From assembly GCA_030834125.1 (NCBI GenBank), contig JAURFW010000013.1:1-52179 (forward strand): a stretch of 52,179 nt of DNA, written 5' to 3'. The notes under the pieces are model-generated. The model made no database searches, was not told the origin of the DNA, and saw only the letters and a list, made by a program, of their open reading frames with translations. Source of the stretch: Bacteroidota bacterium. GTDB lineage: Bacteria; Bacteroidota; Bacteroidia; NS11-12g; UBA955. The translations under genes and the position numbers were made by a program. Positions 6,714 through 13,311 of the stretch are shown one piece after another (position 1 is the first letter of the stretch; every line of letters begins with the position of its first letter).

Positions 6714-7505
6714 ATGATTACCAATAAAAAAGCAACTGACAATCTGATGAGATATTTTATCTTAATATTTTGGGCATTATTTTGGTTATTTAATGTTATT
6801 GATAAGTTAATGGGCGGAGCTCATTACTTATTTGTTGGAAAGGATAGATTCGCTCAAATTCAAAGGTATTTTGACTCAATAGGACTTGGTAATCCAATGG
6901 TTACCAATTTTACGCTGACGTTCACAGCGGCATTGGAAGCTTTTGCCTTGGTGTGTTTTTTAGGTGCGTTGTACCATCTTATTCGAAAAAATCTTGAATC
7001 TAATCGGGTTTGGTTTTTCTTAGGAATTTCTACAACACTTACTGTATACATCTTTTTTTCAATTGGCGATCAAATTTTTGGTGATCATTCGGAACTTTTA
7101 GAACACGCCTTGTTTTGGTTTATTGCGCTGTTGTCTTGGATTATTTTTAATCGCAATAACCAATTTCATATATTCGATAATTTCTCCATAAGTAAAAAGC
7201 CAATCTTACTTTTTACTTTGTTTGCGATAATTATAGGGTCCATTACATGCTTTAGTATTTTTAGGCATAATCAAATCGCATTTAAGGAACGGACACAAGC
7301 TGTTCAAGCAAAGAGAATAAGTGAAAACAAGTATAAAATCGAGTTCCCCTTTCTTGCTGGTAGTAGCGCATTTGAAAGTACAATAGCAAAATTCAAGGAA
7401 CAACATACTGATTTAAGAATCAACTACATTTATACCGCCCCGAAACCCATGAGGTTAGGTCAATCCGATGGACTGATTATTTATTTACAAACCGAAGAGA
7501 AATGA
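6714..7505 (+). CDS. Multi-pass membrane protein, tandem paralogue A (DoxX-like)
   Basis: The 263-residue protein has four or five hydrophobic helices in the first 185 residues and a C-terminal soluble part of about 75 residues. Motifs shared with the next gene are NVIDK near the first helix, NP followed by a helix with AALEAF, GDQIFGD followed by LLEH and FW, and a C-terminal Y-(K/E)-FPFLA segment. The helix order with an early 'DK' and a second helix containing a Glu recalls DoxX-type quinone-linked membrane proteins, but that is only a resemblance. I chose ATG 6714 because it gives the same length as the paralogue; the frame stays open upstream to a TTG at 6660. The gene overlaps the next by 4 bases. 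Confidence 0.7.
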   Translation: MITNKKATDNLMRYFILIFWALFWLFNVIDKLMGGAHYLFVGKDRFAQIQRYFDSIGLGNPMVTNFTLTFTAALEAFALVCFLGALYHLIRKNLESNRVWFFLGISTTLTVYIFFSIGDQIFGDHSELLEHALFWFIALLSWIIFNRNNQFHIFDNFSISKKPILLFTLFAIIIGSITCFSIFRHNQIAFKERTQAVQAKRISENKYKIEFPFLAGSSAFESTIAKFKEQHTDLRINYIYTAPKPMRLGQSDGLIIYLQTEEK

Positions 7506-8296
7506 TAAAAGAGAAAGTAGCGATAAAGTATCTAATCCTTATTTATTGGACCTTTTTCTTCTTAACTGGCGTTATCGATAAGATTGTACCTGATGTATAT
7601 CCATTTTGGGTTGGAGCGGATTTTTATACTTTGTTTATTAAACTTTTCGCTTCTTTAGAAATTAAAAATCCCATTTACGCAACTATTACATTGGCGGGGG
7701 TTTCGCTGATAGAGGTCATGACTTTCGTTTGTTATTTATTTGCGCTATGTGGTTTATTCTTTAAAAATGAGAGTTCCTCAGATCAGTGGTTTAACAGAGG
7801 GGTCTCTCTTTCCATTTTGTTGTTTAGTTTCTTTACCATAGGTGATCAAGTTTTTGGAGACCGTTTTACACTTCTTGAGCACAGTATTTTTTGGATAATT
7901 TTGGTTGTTTCATGGGTGTTATTTAATCATAATTCACTTTTGGGTGATCAATCATTTCAACTTCGTTTTACGGGGGAAGTTAAAATTGGTTTAATTGTGT
8001 GGGCTGCCATCGTTATTATTATCTCCTATTTCAACTTTGGATTTTCCAAGAATACATTCGCAAACAAATTCAAACCGGTTCACGGTGAAGAAGTGGTTGA
8101 GGGTATTTATAAATTTGATTTTCCCTTCTTGGCAGACAAGAGAACTTTGGAGTACACCATTCGTTCGTTCGAAAATAAACACCCTGAATTGGAGATAAAC
8201 TATTTATATACAGGGCCAAACGAATTGAATACAAAAAAGAAGACGCATATGTTACTGTATGTATTCACTGAAGAGAAGCCTACGGAAGCAAATTGA
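7502..8296 (+). CDS. Multi-pass membrane protein, tandem paralogue B (DoxX-like)
   Basis: The 264-residue protein is a diverged duplicate of its upstream neighbour. The first helix ends GVIDKI; later come SLIEVMTF, GDQVFGD with LLEHSIFW, a last membrane helix near 165-182, and a C-terminal part with YKFDFPFLADKR and LEINYLYTGPNE. An ATGA overlap of 4 bases with the upstream gene indicates translational coupling. The two products could form a heterodimer. Function is unknown to me. It ends directly at the first copy of the intergenic repeat. Confidence 0.7.
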   Translation: MIKEKVAIKYLILIYWTFFFLTGVIDKIVPDVYPFWVGADFYTLFIKLFASLEIKNPIYATITLAGVSLIEVMTFVCYLFALCGLFFKNESSSDQWFNRGVSLSILLFSFFTIGDQVFGDRFTLLEHSIFWIILVVSWVLFNHNSLLGDQSFQLRFTGEVKIGLIVWAAIVIIISYFNFGFSKNTFANKFKPVHGEEVVEGIYKFDFPFLADKRTLEYTIRSFENKHPELEINYLYTGPNELNTKKKTHMLLYVFTEEKPTEAN

Positions 8297-8414
8297 TTTT
8301 TCTCCGGAAAGTTATTTCCCTAATTGAACCTGTCAAGGCCTATCCGCATAGGCAAACCCGTTAGTATTTTGACGTTATATTTCAATGAGTTAGGCTTAAC
8401 ATTTATTTCCGTTC
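8297..8414. repeat. Intergenic repeat, copy 1
   Basis: The stretch begins ATTTTTCTCCGGAAAG just after a stop codon and ends TTTCCGTTC. It aligns over its whole length with 10812-10930: shared blocks are TTTTTCTCC, AAAG, TATTTCC, TAA-TGAAC, CAATGA and TTCCGTTC. Inside is the perfect hairpin GCCTAT-CCGC-ATAGGC, framed by GTCAA and TTGAC. Identity is perhaps 60-65 per cent by eye. Confidence 0.55.
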
Positions 8415-8428
8415 AAAAGATTTAAAGA

Positions 8429-8460
8429 AAAAGCACTCGCCATTACTCACGAGTGCTTTT
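8429..8460. terminator. Bidirectional terminator between convergent genes
   Basis: AAAAGCACTCG (8429-8439) pairs perfectly with CGAGTGCTTTT (8450-8460). It serves the paralogue pair on the plus strand and the 8521-8976 gene on the minus strand. Confidence 0.85.
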
Positions 8461-8520
8461 CATCTATGTTTGATAGGCTTTTTTGGTGTTTATCTCATTC
8501 AAAGAGATATTTAGCCAAAA

Positions 8521-8976
8521 TTATTTGAGCTTGCTTAATTGAGACATTTTCACAATAACATACAGCGGAAGAACACCCAATACGCCATGCATTATCATCG
8601 GGTAAACGCGCATGGATTCTGTAATGCCTTCAGGCATATAAGGATCAATTTTTACAATGAAAATGGCAATGATGTTTACAACACTTAATGAAAGAAGTGT
8701 TTTAAGCATAAAGGATTTTATTAAAGGTTTCGCCTCTTCGTTCATTTCGTAGTCAGATATGTTCTTTTTTGCAGGAAACGAGATGATACCCATTACTAAA
8801 AAGAGAGCAATAGAAGTAAGTGATAGCATTTTATCATTATTAAATGTCGGTATCAATGAGGATAATGCAAGCAAAGAGAATAAAAAGTACCCCAATAAGA
8901 AGTAAAAGCGTTTTAGCATCACTGCACCATATATACTGATGGCAGAAATGAGGATGGCGATAATTAAGATTTCCAT
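8521..8976 (-). CDS. Unknown four-helix membrane protein
   Basis: The 151-residue protein has four hydrophobic segments, at about 2-22, 26-45, 52-70 and 90-108, and possibly a fifth near the C-terminus (MIMHGVLGVLPLYVIVKM). A charged loop (KKNISDYEMNEEAKPLIKS) lies in the middle. I do not recognise a family. It is the last of three co-directional minus-strand genes (10258 to 8521), 41 bases after the small sorting-domain frame, and ends at a clear terminator. Nothing suggests it is broken. Confidence 0.65.
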   Translation of the reverse strand: MEILIIAILISAISIYGAVMLKRFYFLLGYFLFSLLALSSLIPTFNNDKMLSLTSIALFLVMGIISFPAKKNISDYEMNEEAKPLIKSFMLKTLLSLSVVNIIAIFIVKIDPYMPEGITESMRVYPMIMHGVLGVLPLYVIVKMSQLSKLK

Positions 8977-9017
8977 ATTTTTATGAGTTTAAGATTTAAT
9001 TAATTTGTTGTCAAGGG

Positions 9018-9242
9018 CTAATCATTTTTCAGCAGTTTGTGGCTGCTAAAATTGCCTTCATTTTCTAATTTCACAGTGTAAAATCCGTGTGGAATATTGG
9101 AAACATCAATCTCTAGGATTTGGTCGAATTTCATGGTTATACCATCACCAGGATTAATTAGTTTATCAATCTGTTGAGCTTTTGTGAAAAGTGTAAAATT
9201 GATAACAGAGAATGCAATAAGAAGTAGTTTTTTATTTTTCAT
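9018..9242 (-). CDS. Mini-protein: signal peptide fused to partial T9SS sorting domain
   Basis: The 74 residues consist of a signal peptide (1-22, ending FTKAQ), a linker of about 25 residues and the last strands of a type A sorting domain (LEIDVSNIPHGFYTVKLENE, then SSHKLLKND). The usual start of the domain (YPNP motif) and any passenger are missing. It may be the scar of an internal deletion in a larger secreted protein. It could also be a real small secreted peptide that occupies the T9SS. It sits 17 bases after a full T9SS protein gene on the same strand. Confidence 0.5.
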   Translation of the reverse strand: MKNKKLLLIAFSVINFTLFTKAQQIDKLINPGDGITMKFDQILEIDVSNIPHGFYTVKLENEGNFSSHKLLKND

Positions 9243-9259
9243 ATTTATTATCTGTTTTT

Positions 9260-10258
9260 TTAATTAGTTGTTTTAACAAACATGACAGGATTATGCGATT
9301 CAGCAGTTAACTTTAAACAATATATGCCTGCTGATAATTTTGAAATATTGATTTGGTTGGTGCCCGTATGTATTGCACCAGATTGCAAGATTTTTCCATT
9401 TGCATTACATATTTGGTAACCACTCTCCAAAAGTCCCTCAGGTAATTTTAGATTAAGTATTTCCGAGCTCGGGTTTGGGTAAACTTTTAAAAGAGAACGC
9501 TTTTTGCTGATGTTCTTTAGAGGGAGGCCGTTAATAAATTTTGTCACTAACACGTTTTGAAAACCAGGAGGGCATGGCCCTGTTTGGGTCATATGTCTGC
9601 TTTCTATTACAGGAATGGCATAACCATCCGTCCACCATTGGTAGGCATCCATGTTGGTAATACATGCAGATGATCCAATTTGTCTGTCAGACCAGGTACG
9701 CCTAGCTCTAACCAATATGGCGTTTTCAAAGACTGTTTTATTAGGCATCGTGAGCTTACCACTCGCAATTCCCTCAGTGATAGCTCTATCATCTCGAATT
9801 AAATAGGGAGGTCCGTTAACCACAGTGAAGGGATTTTCATTTTTACGTTCTTCGTGTTTATCACCAACACCAAAAGGGTATGGCATTACTGTTAAAGACT
9901 CTTCGTAAATAGACGAAAGAACGGTTTTTTCTCCGTGGAAAGTAAAACCATCATCCCGGTAACCCAACATAAACTCTCCATCATCTTCATATTTGACGTG
10001 TGTAGCATTAGGATAATCCGCGGACGAGGGATTTGAATAAATGGGTGCTATTTCTATCGGCGTCCATTGGATTAATCCGGTTAAACCTGAAAAATCCCAG
10101 TCCCCTGAGCGTTTAATAGCCAATGTGTCGTTCTTGACTTCTATGGTATATCCAACTCCTTTTTCTGGGATGGTTGGCTTCTGAATCGTTTGGGCGTTTG
10201 TTGTACCAAGGAAAGATGCACTCAATCCTATTAGTAAATAGATATTGATAATACGCAT
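9260..10258 (-). CDS. Secreted protein of unknown function with T9SS sorting domain
   Basis: The 332-residue protein has a signal peptide (1-22, ending GTTNAQ) and a passenger domain of about 220 residues, rich in Trp, Asp and Arg, that I do not recognise (segments GEFMLGYRDDGFTFHGEKT, RARRTWSDRQIGSSACI, MDAYQWWTDGYA). It ends in a type A sorting domain from about 258 (LLKVYPNPSSEIL, then LSAGIYCLKL). It should be exported and attached to or released from the cell surface. Its promoter must lie in the 277-base gap towards the divergent 10536 frame. It probably forms a transcript with the two minus-strand genes behind it. Confidence 0.8.
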   Translation of the reverse strand: MRIINIYLLIGLSASFLGTTNAQTIQKPTIPEKGVGYTIEVKNDTLAIKRSGDWDFSGLTGLIQWTPIEIAPIYSNPSSADYPNATHVKYEDDGEFMLGYRDDGFTFHGEKTVLSSIYEESLTVMPYPFGVGDKHEERKNENPFTVVNGPPYLIRDDRAITEGIASGKLTMPNKTVFENAILVRARRTWSDRQIGSSACITNMDAYQWWTDGYAIPVIESRHMTQTGPCPPGFQNVLVTKFINGLPLKNISKKRSLLKVYPNPSSEILNLKLPEGLLESGYQICNANGKILQSGAIHTGTNQINISKLSAGIYCLKLTAESHNPVMFVKTTN

Positions 10259-10535
10259 AAACGAATATTAATTTTTTTTTGCAAAAAATTATATCAATCA
10301 TTTGGGGAAATAAAAATAATCATGGTAATCCTCATCTAGGTTACGTCTAGAATAGCGTTTAAGCGCAAAATCATAGTTGTCATGTAAATGTCAAATTTAT
10401 GTAGTAATAAAAATTTAACATTCTTCATAACCCGTTAATAGAGTTAAATCTTTGTCACAAACCAACGGAATACACAATTTAAGTAGGGACTTTGTACGTA
10501 TTGGACTTACGATTGACATGTATTAAATTGATTGA

Positions 10536-10796
10536 ATGCTAAAGAAAATTTTAATTGCAACTTTGCTAACAGGGAGCTCAGCCTCACTTTTTAGCCAAAG
10601 TAAATTCGCTTTTTGGAAAAAAGACCGCGAGTATGCAAAAAACTCTTTTACTATTAATACCTCAGGCCCAATACCAGGATTTGGTTTCTCGTTTAATCAT
10701 CAATTAAACAAACAAACTACAATTTCTGCCTTTTATGGGGAGTCGGAGGGGTTTGATATTGAGCGATCTGACCCAATTAGTTTTGGAGAGGGCTAA
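10536..10796 (+). pseudogene. Truncated outer-membrane-barrel-like protein
   Basis: The frame encodes 86 residues: a signal peptide (1-20, ending SLFSQ), a charged linker and two or three probable beta strands (SFTINTSGPIPGFGFSFNHQ, then TTISAFYGES). It stops after PISFGEG, in the middle of what would be a barrel. Barrel proteins of this kind are normally 200 or more residues. The second copy of the intergenic repeat begins 16 bases after the stop, as if the 3' part of the gene had been replaced. It may be an exported remnant, but I would not expect it to fold. Confidence 0.5.
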
Positions 10797-10811
10797 TTTA
10801 ATAAAAATTAG
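10793..10811 (+). terminator. Weak hairpin plus T-run
   Basis: CTAATTT pairs with AAATTAG around a 5-base loop and is followed by ATTTTTT. The stem is A/T only, so termination would be inefficient. It overlaps the stop codon of the truncated barrel frame. Confidence 0.4.
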
Positions 10812-10930
10812 ATTTTTTCTCCACAAAGTATTTCCTTAAGTGAACTTGGCAACTGGGGTTTTGAGTACAAAACCTGCCAAGCTTTTGGTGTTGAATATCA
10901 ATGATTTGACCTAAATATTCGATTCCGTTC
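10812..10930. repeat. Intergenic repeat, copy 2
   Basis: This is the second copy of the element at 8297-8414, also placed just after a plus-strand stop codon. Its interior forms a two-tier hairpin: CTTGGCA with TGCCAAG outside and GGTTTT with AAAACC inside. The arms are different bases from copy 1 but in the same place, so the fold seems better conserved than the sequence. Confidence 0.55.
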
Positions 10931-10959
10931 GAGCTTTTTAAGAATTTCAATAAAAAAGA

Positions 10960-11451
10960 TCAAACGTCGTATAATCCTCCAATTAATCCATCAAGCAATT
11001 CTTGTGATGGATAGCCATTCTTTAAATCTAAGGTGTTCTCATCTACAAACCTTCCCTGCTCTTCATATTTTTTATCTTCATCTTCAATATCTTCACAGCT
11101 AGAACAAAAACTGCCAATCCAATCAGAATTATACTTAAGTATTCCATCTTTTAATTTATACATTGTTGCTGTATATTCACCATTATACTGGAAAAATACA
11201 ATCTCAAAATAATCATCAATGAAATAATCTTTCAAAAGAGGAAATTTTTCTAAAAGCTCCGATACAACTTCATTGAATTCAGATTCATCATTGCCTAACG
11301 GAGAACCATACATTTCGGCTAAATCTAAATTACTTGAAATATTTAATTCATTTTTATCGAGATAAATAAAGTCATTTTCCTGAGTCACTTTTTCTAAAAA
11401 TTCTGAGGAGAATACATTTTCAAATCCTATATTCAGTAAAATAGCATGCAT
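10960..11451 (-). CDS. Acidic hypothetical cytoplasmic protein
   Basis: The 163-residue protein has no signal peptide and no membrane segment. It is strongly acidic (for example SSCEDIEDEDKKYEEQ near 122-137) and carries a CSSC pair at about 120-123. The pattern of an acidic alpha/beta protein next to other lone unknown genes is reminiscent of immunity proteins of contact toxins, but no toxin gene is in the window and I recognise no family. It stands alone on the minus strand between repeat copy 2 and the kinase-like gene. Confidence 0.55.
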   Translation of the reverse strand: MHAILLNIGFENVFSSEFLEKVTQENDFIYLDKNELNISSNLDLAEMYGSPLGNDESEFNEVVSELLEKFPLLKDYFIDDYFEIVFFQYNGEYTATMYKLKDGILKYNSDWIGSFCSSCEDIEDEDKKYEEQGRFVDENTLDLKNGYPSQELLDGLIGGLYDV

Positions 11452-11586
11452 AAAAATTTATTTTTAGTTTAGCCGAAAATAAATCACTTTTACCGAAGCA
11501 CAAAACTTTTCATAGTGGGCAAAAATTACCAATAAGAGTCAATTTATTTTTTTGTATGAATTACCAATATTCGAAATGTTTCAACC

Positions 11587-12126
11587 ATGAATAACCAAAT
11601 AAAAAAAAACAAGGATGATGATTTCTTTTATAAAATTTATAAACGGGATGTTTTACTTTGTTCAGATTGTGAAATTGAAGATAGGTTAGTGAAAATAAAA
11701 AATAATAGTAAGTATTTCTTCGATTATAAGTGGTCGAAATCAAATTTGACTATTAAAACAAAATTATTTGAAAATACTAACCGAAAAATAACAATGAAAC
11801 ATTTGGTCAGTTTAGCTATTTATTTAGATCGGATACATAGAAAAAATCATTTTCATGGTGACATTCATGAGAGAAATATAATTGTAGATAATCAAAAGCT
11901 AATTCTCATAGATTGGGAACCCTGTTTTATTCAAAAACTTTTTGGAAAACGTATAATAAAATCACACTATGAGGGGATAGCCACAGAAGACAAAAAAAAT
12001 AAAAGAATTACACAGTTAACCGATAAGAAAGGGTTTTTAAAACTATTACCCATAAAATATCATAAACTAATTGATACAAAGCTTATGAGTACATTTTCGT
12101 GCAGTCAATTATTAAATTCCATATAA
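11587..12126 (+). CDS. Minimal protein-kinase-like protein
   Basis: The 179-residue protein contains a kinase-type catalytic loop, HFHGDIHERNIIVD (about 97-110; HxDxxxxN), followed by LILIDWEP, where DWE takes the place of the metal-binding DFG. That matches the LPS-kinase/RIO/aminoglycoside-phosphotransferase superfamily. The N-terminal 75 residues are too short for a normal N-lobe, and I see no glycine loop or obvious VAIK lysine. The C-lobe tail is also short. It is either a reduced kinase, a pseudokinase or a 5'-shortened gene. The region is very A/T-rich compared with the core genes, which fits acquired DNA. Confidence 0.55.
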   Translation: MNNQIKKNKDDDFFYKIYKRDVLLCSDCEIEDRLVKIKNNSKYFFDYKWSKSNLTIKTKLFENTNRKITMKHLVSLAIYLDRIHRKNHFHGDIHERNIIVDNQKLILIDWEPCFIQKLFGKRIIKSHYEGIATEDKKNKRITQLTDKKGFLKLLPIKYHKLIDTKLMSTFSCSQLLNSI

Positions 12127-12203
12127 ATTTGGAATTGGTAAGGATTATTTTCTTTCCAATTTACATAACAATGTTAAAAATAATTATACTTGTGTAAAAA
12201 ACT

Positions 12204-12788
12204 ATGGGACAAGTAAGTATTGAATTGACACATGACCAAAATGATTTTGAGTTAAATAGGCATTTTTTTGTAGATGAACTGTATAATTCTTTTGAATCAA
12301 AATGGGTTGAAATAATTAATAAATTTGAAGGTAAGTTTTTAAACGAGGGGTACATAATAGCACCACCAAATGGAGTAAGCGTAGACACTTCATCTTTTTC
12401 TACTTTGGATGATGGAAAACCTAATTTTGATAGGGCCGTTTGTATGTTTTTGGAAAGAGTAGTTGATGGAGGATTTGATTTTTCAACTGGACAAGAAGGT
12501 TTCCCTGAAGAATTTTATTATGATTTATATAGGCTACTGTCTTATTATTATGAATTGAATGATCTTGATGACTACAATCAACCCGTATCAGACGAGATTC
12601 ATAAAAAAATAAATGACCAGCTTGAAAAGGACCTAGAATATCATAATAATGAATGGTGGAGCTTTTTTTGTGGAAATGCCACTGTAAATGGTGAGAACGG
12701 ATACTATTCTTTAGGGATTAATTTTACTCCCAAAGGATTTATATTATCTAATGACTATTACGATGAAGATTCAGATGAATATTGGTAA
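12204..12788 (+). CDS. Acidic hypothetical protein
   Basis: The 194-residue soluble protein is rich in Asp, Glu, Tyr and Phe, with segments FEGKFLNEGYIIAPPNG (about 46-62), FDFSTGQEGFPEEFYYDLYR, NEWWSFFCGNATVNGENGYY and an acidic C-terminus (DYYDEDSDEYW). No family is recognised. Its last 41 bases overlap the 3' end of the convergent HEAT-like gene. Like the 10960 gene it has the look of an accessory or immunity-type protein, without direct evidence. Confidence 0.55.
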   Translation: MGQVSIELTHDQNDFELNRHFFVDELYNSFESKWVEIINKFEGKFLNEGYIIAPPNGVSVDTSSFSTLDDGKPNFDRAVCMFLERVVDGGFDFSTGQEGFPEEFYYDLYRLLSYYYELNDLDDYNQPVSDEIHKKINDQLEKDLEYHNNEWWSFFCGNATVNGENGYYSLGINFTPKGFILSNDYYDEDSDEYW

Positions 12789-13305
12789 GAAAGTCGAATT
12801 TTAACATTCTTTCTGCTTGAATTCGGATTCCAGGACTCAGTGGTATTAGAAATTGAGGTTCACTAATGCCTGTAATTTCATTTTGTAATTCTGGGTGATG
12901 TTTTACCATGCGAAACAATGCTCTCAATGCTGAAATACGGATAGATGGAATGTTCTTTATATCGGTCCATAATGAGAGCGCCCAATCAAAATATAATGAC
13001 TGAGTATTTTCAGGGATTTCAATTTTCTCAAGCAGTTTTAAAACTTCGCGATGCTGAGAAGTGCCATTTTTAATAGCAACTTTAATCAATTTTGCACAAT
13101 CAATCTCTAGTCCTTTTAATGTATCCAAATTAGAGTGTGAGAGTAACCAAGTAGATCTCCAAGATAAATACGGCTCATCCTCAAAAGCTAAATCCAACAA
13201 GATTTCTTCACACGAATGTTCGTTTACATAACTTAAAAGCAGTTCTTTTGGCTTTCTTTCGATAAGTAAATTTCTAAGATTATCTTTTACCGATTTTGGA
13301 TCCAT
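12748..13305 (-). CDS. HEAT-repeat-like all-helical protein
   Basis: The 185-residue protein is predicted entirely helical. Units of 30-35 residues resemble HEAT repeats (EEILLDLAFEDEPYLSWRST, SLRALFRM-type segments, GIRIQAERMLKFDFL). It lacks a signal peptide and probably serves as a protein-binding scaffold in the cytoplasm. The gene starts 6 bases after the stop of nothing: it follows the GH81 gene on the same strand (GH81 ends at 13312), so both may be on one transcript. Its C-terminus overlaps the convergent 12204 gene by 41 bases, so one of the two ends may have been extended by loss of the original stop codon. Confidence 0.65.
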   Translation of the reverse strand: MDPKSVKDNLRNLLIERKPKELLLSYVNEHSCEEILLDLAFEDEPYLSWRSTWLLSHSNLDTLKGLEIDCAKLIKVAIKNGTSQHREVLKLLEKIEIPENTQSLYFDWALSLWTDIKNIPSIRISALRALFRMVKHHPELQNEITGISEPQFLIPLSPGIRIQAERMLKFDFLTNIHLNLHRNSH

Positions 13306-13311
13306 TGAGCC

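Noticed and set aside
10960-12788. Toxin/immunity cluster
   Set aside because: The acidic proteins look immunity-like, but there is no toxin, no Rhs or other delivery gene and no recognisable family; left as a remark only.
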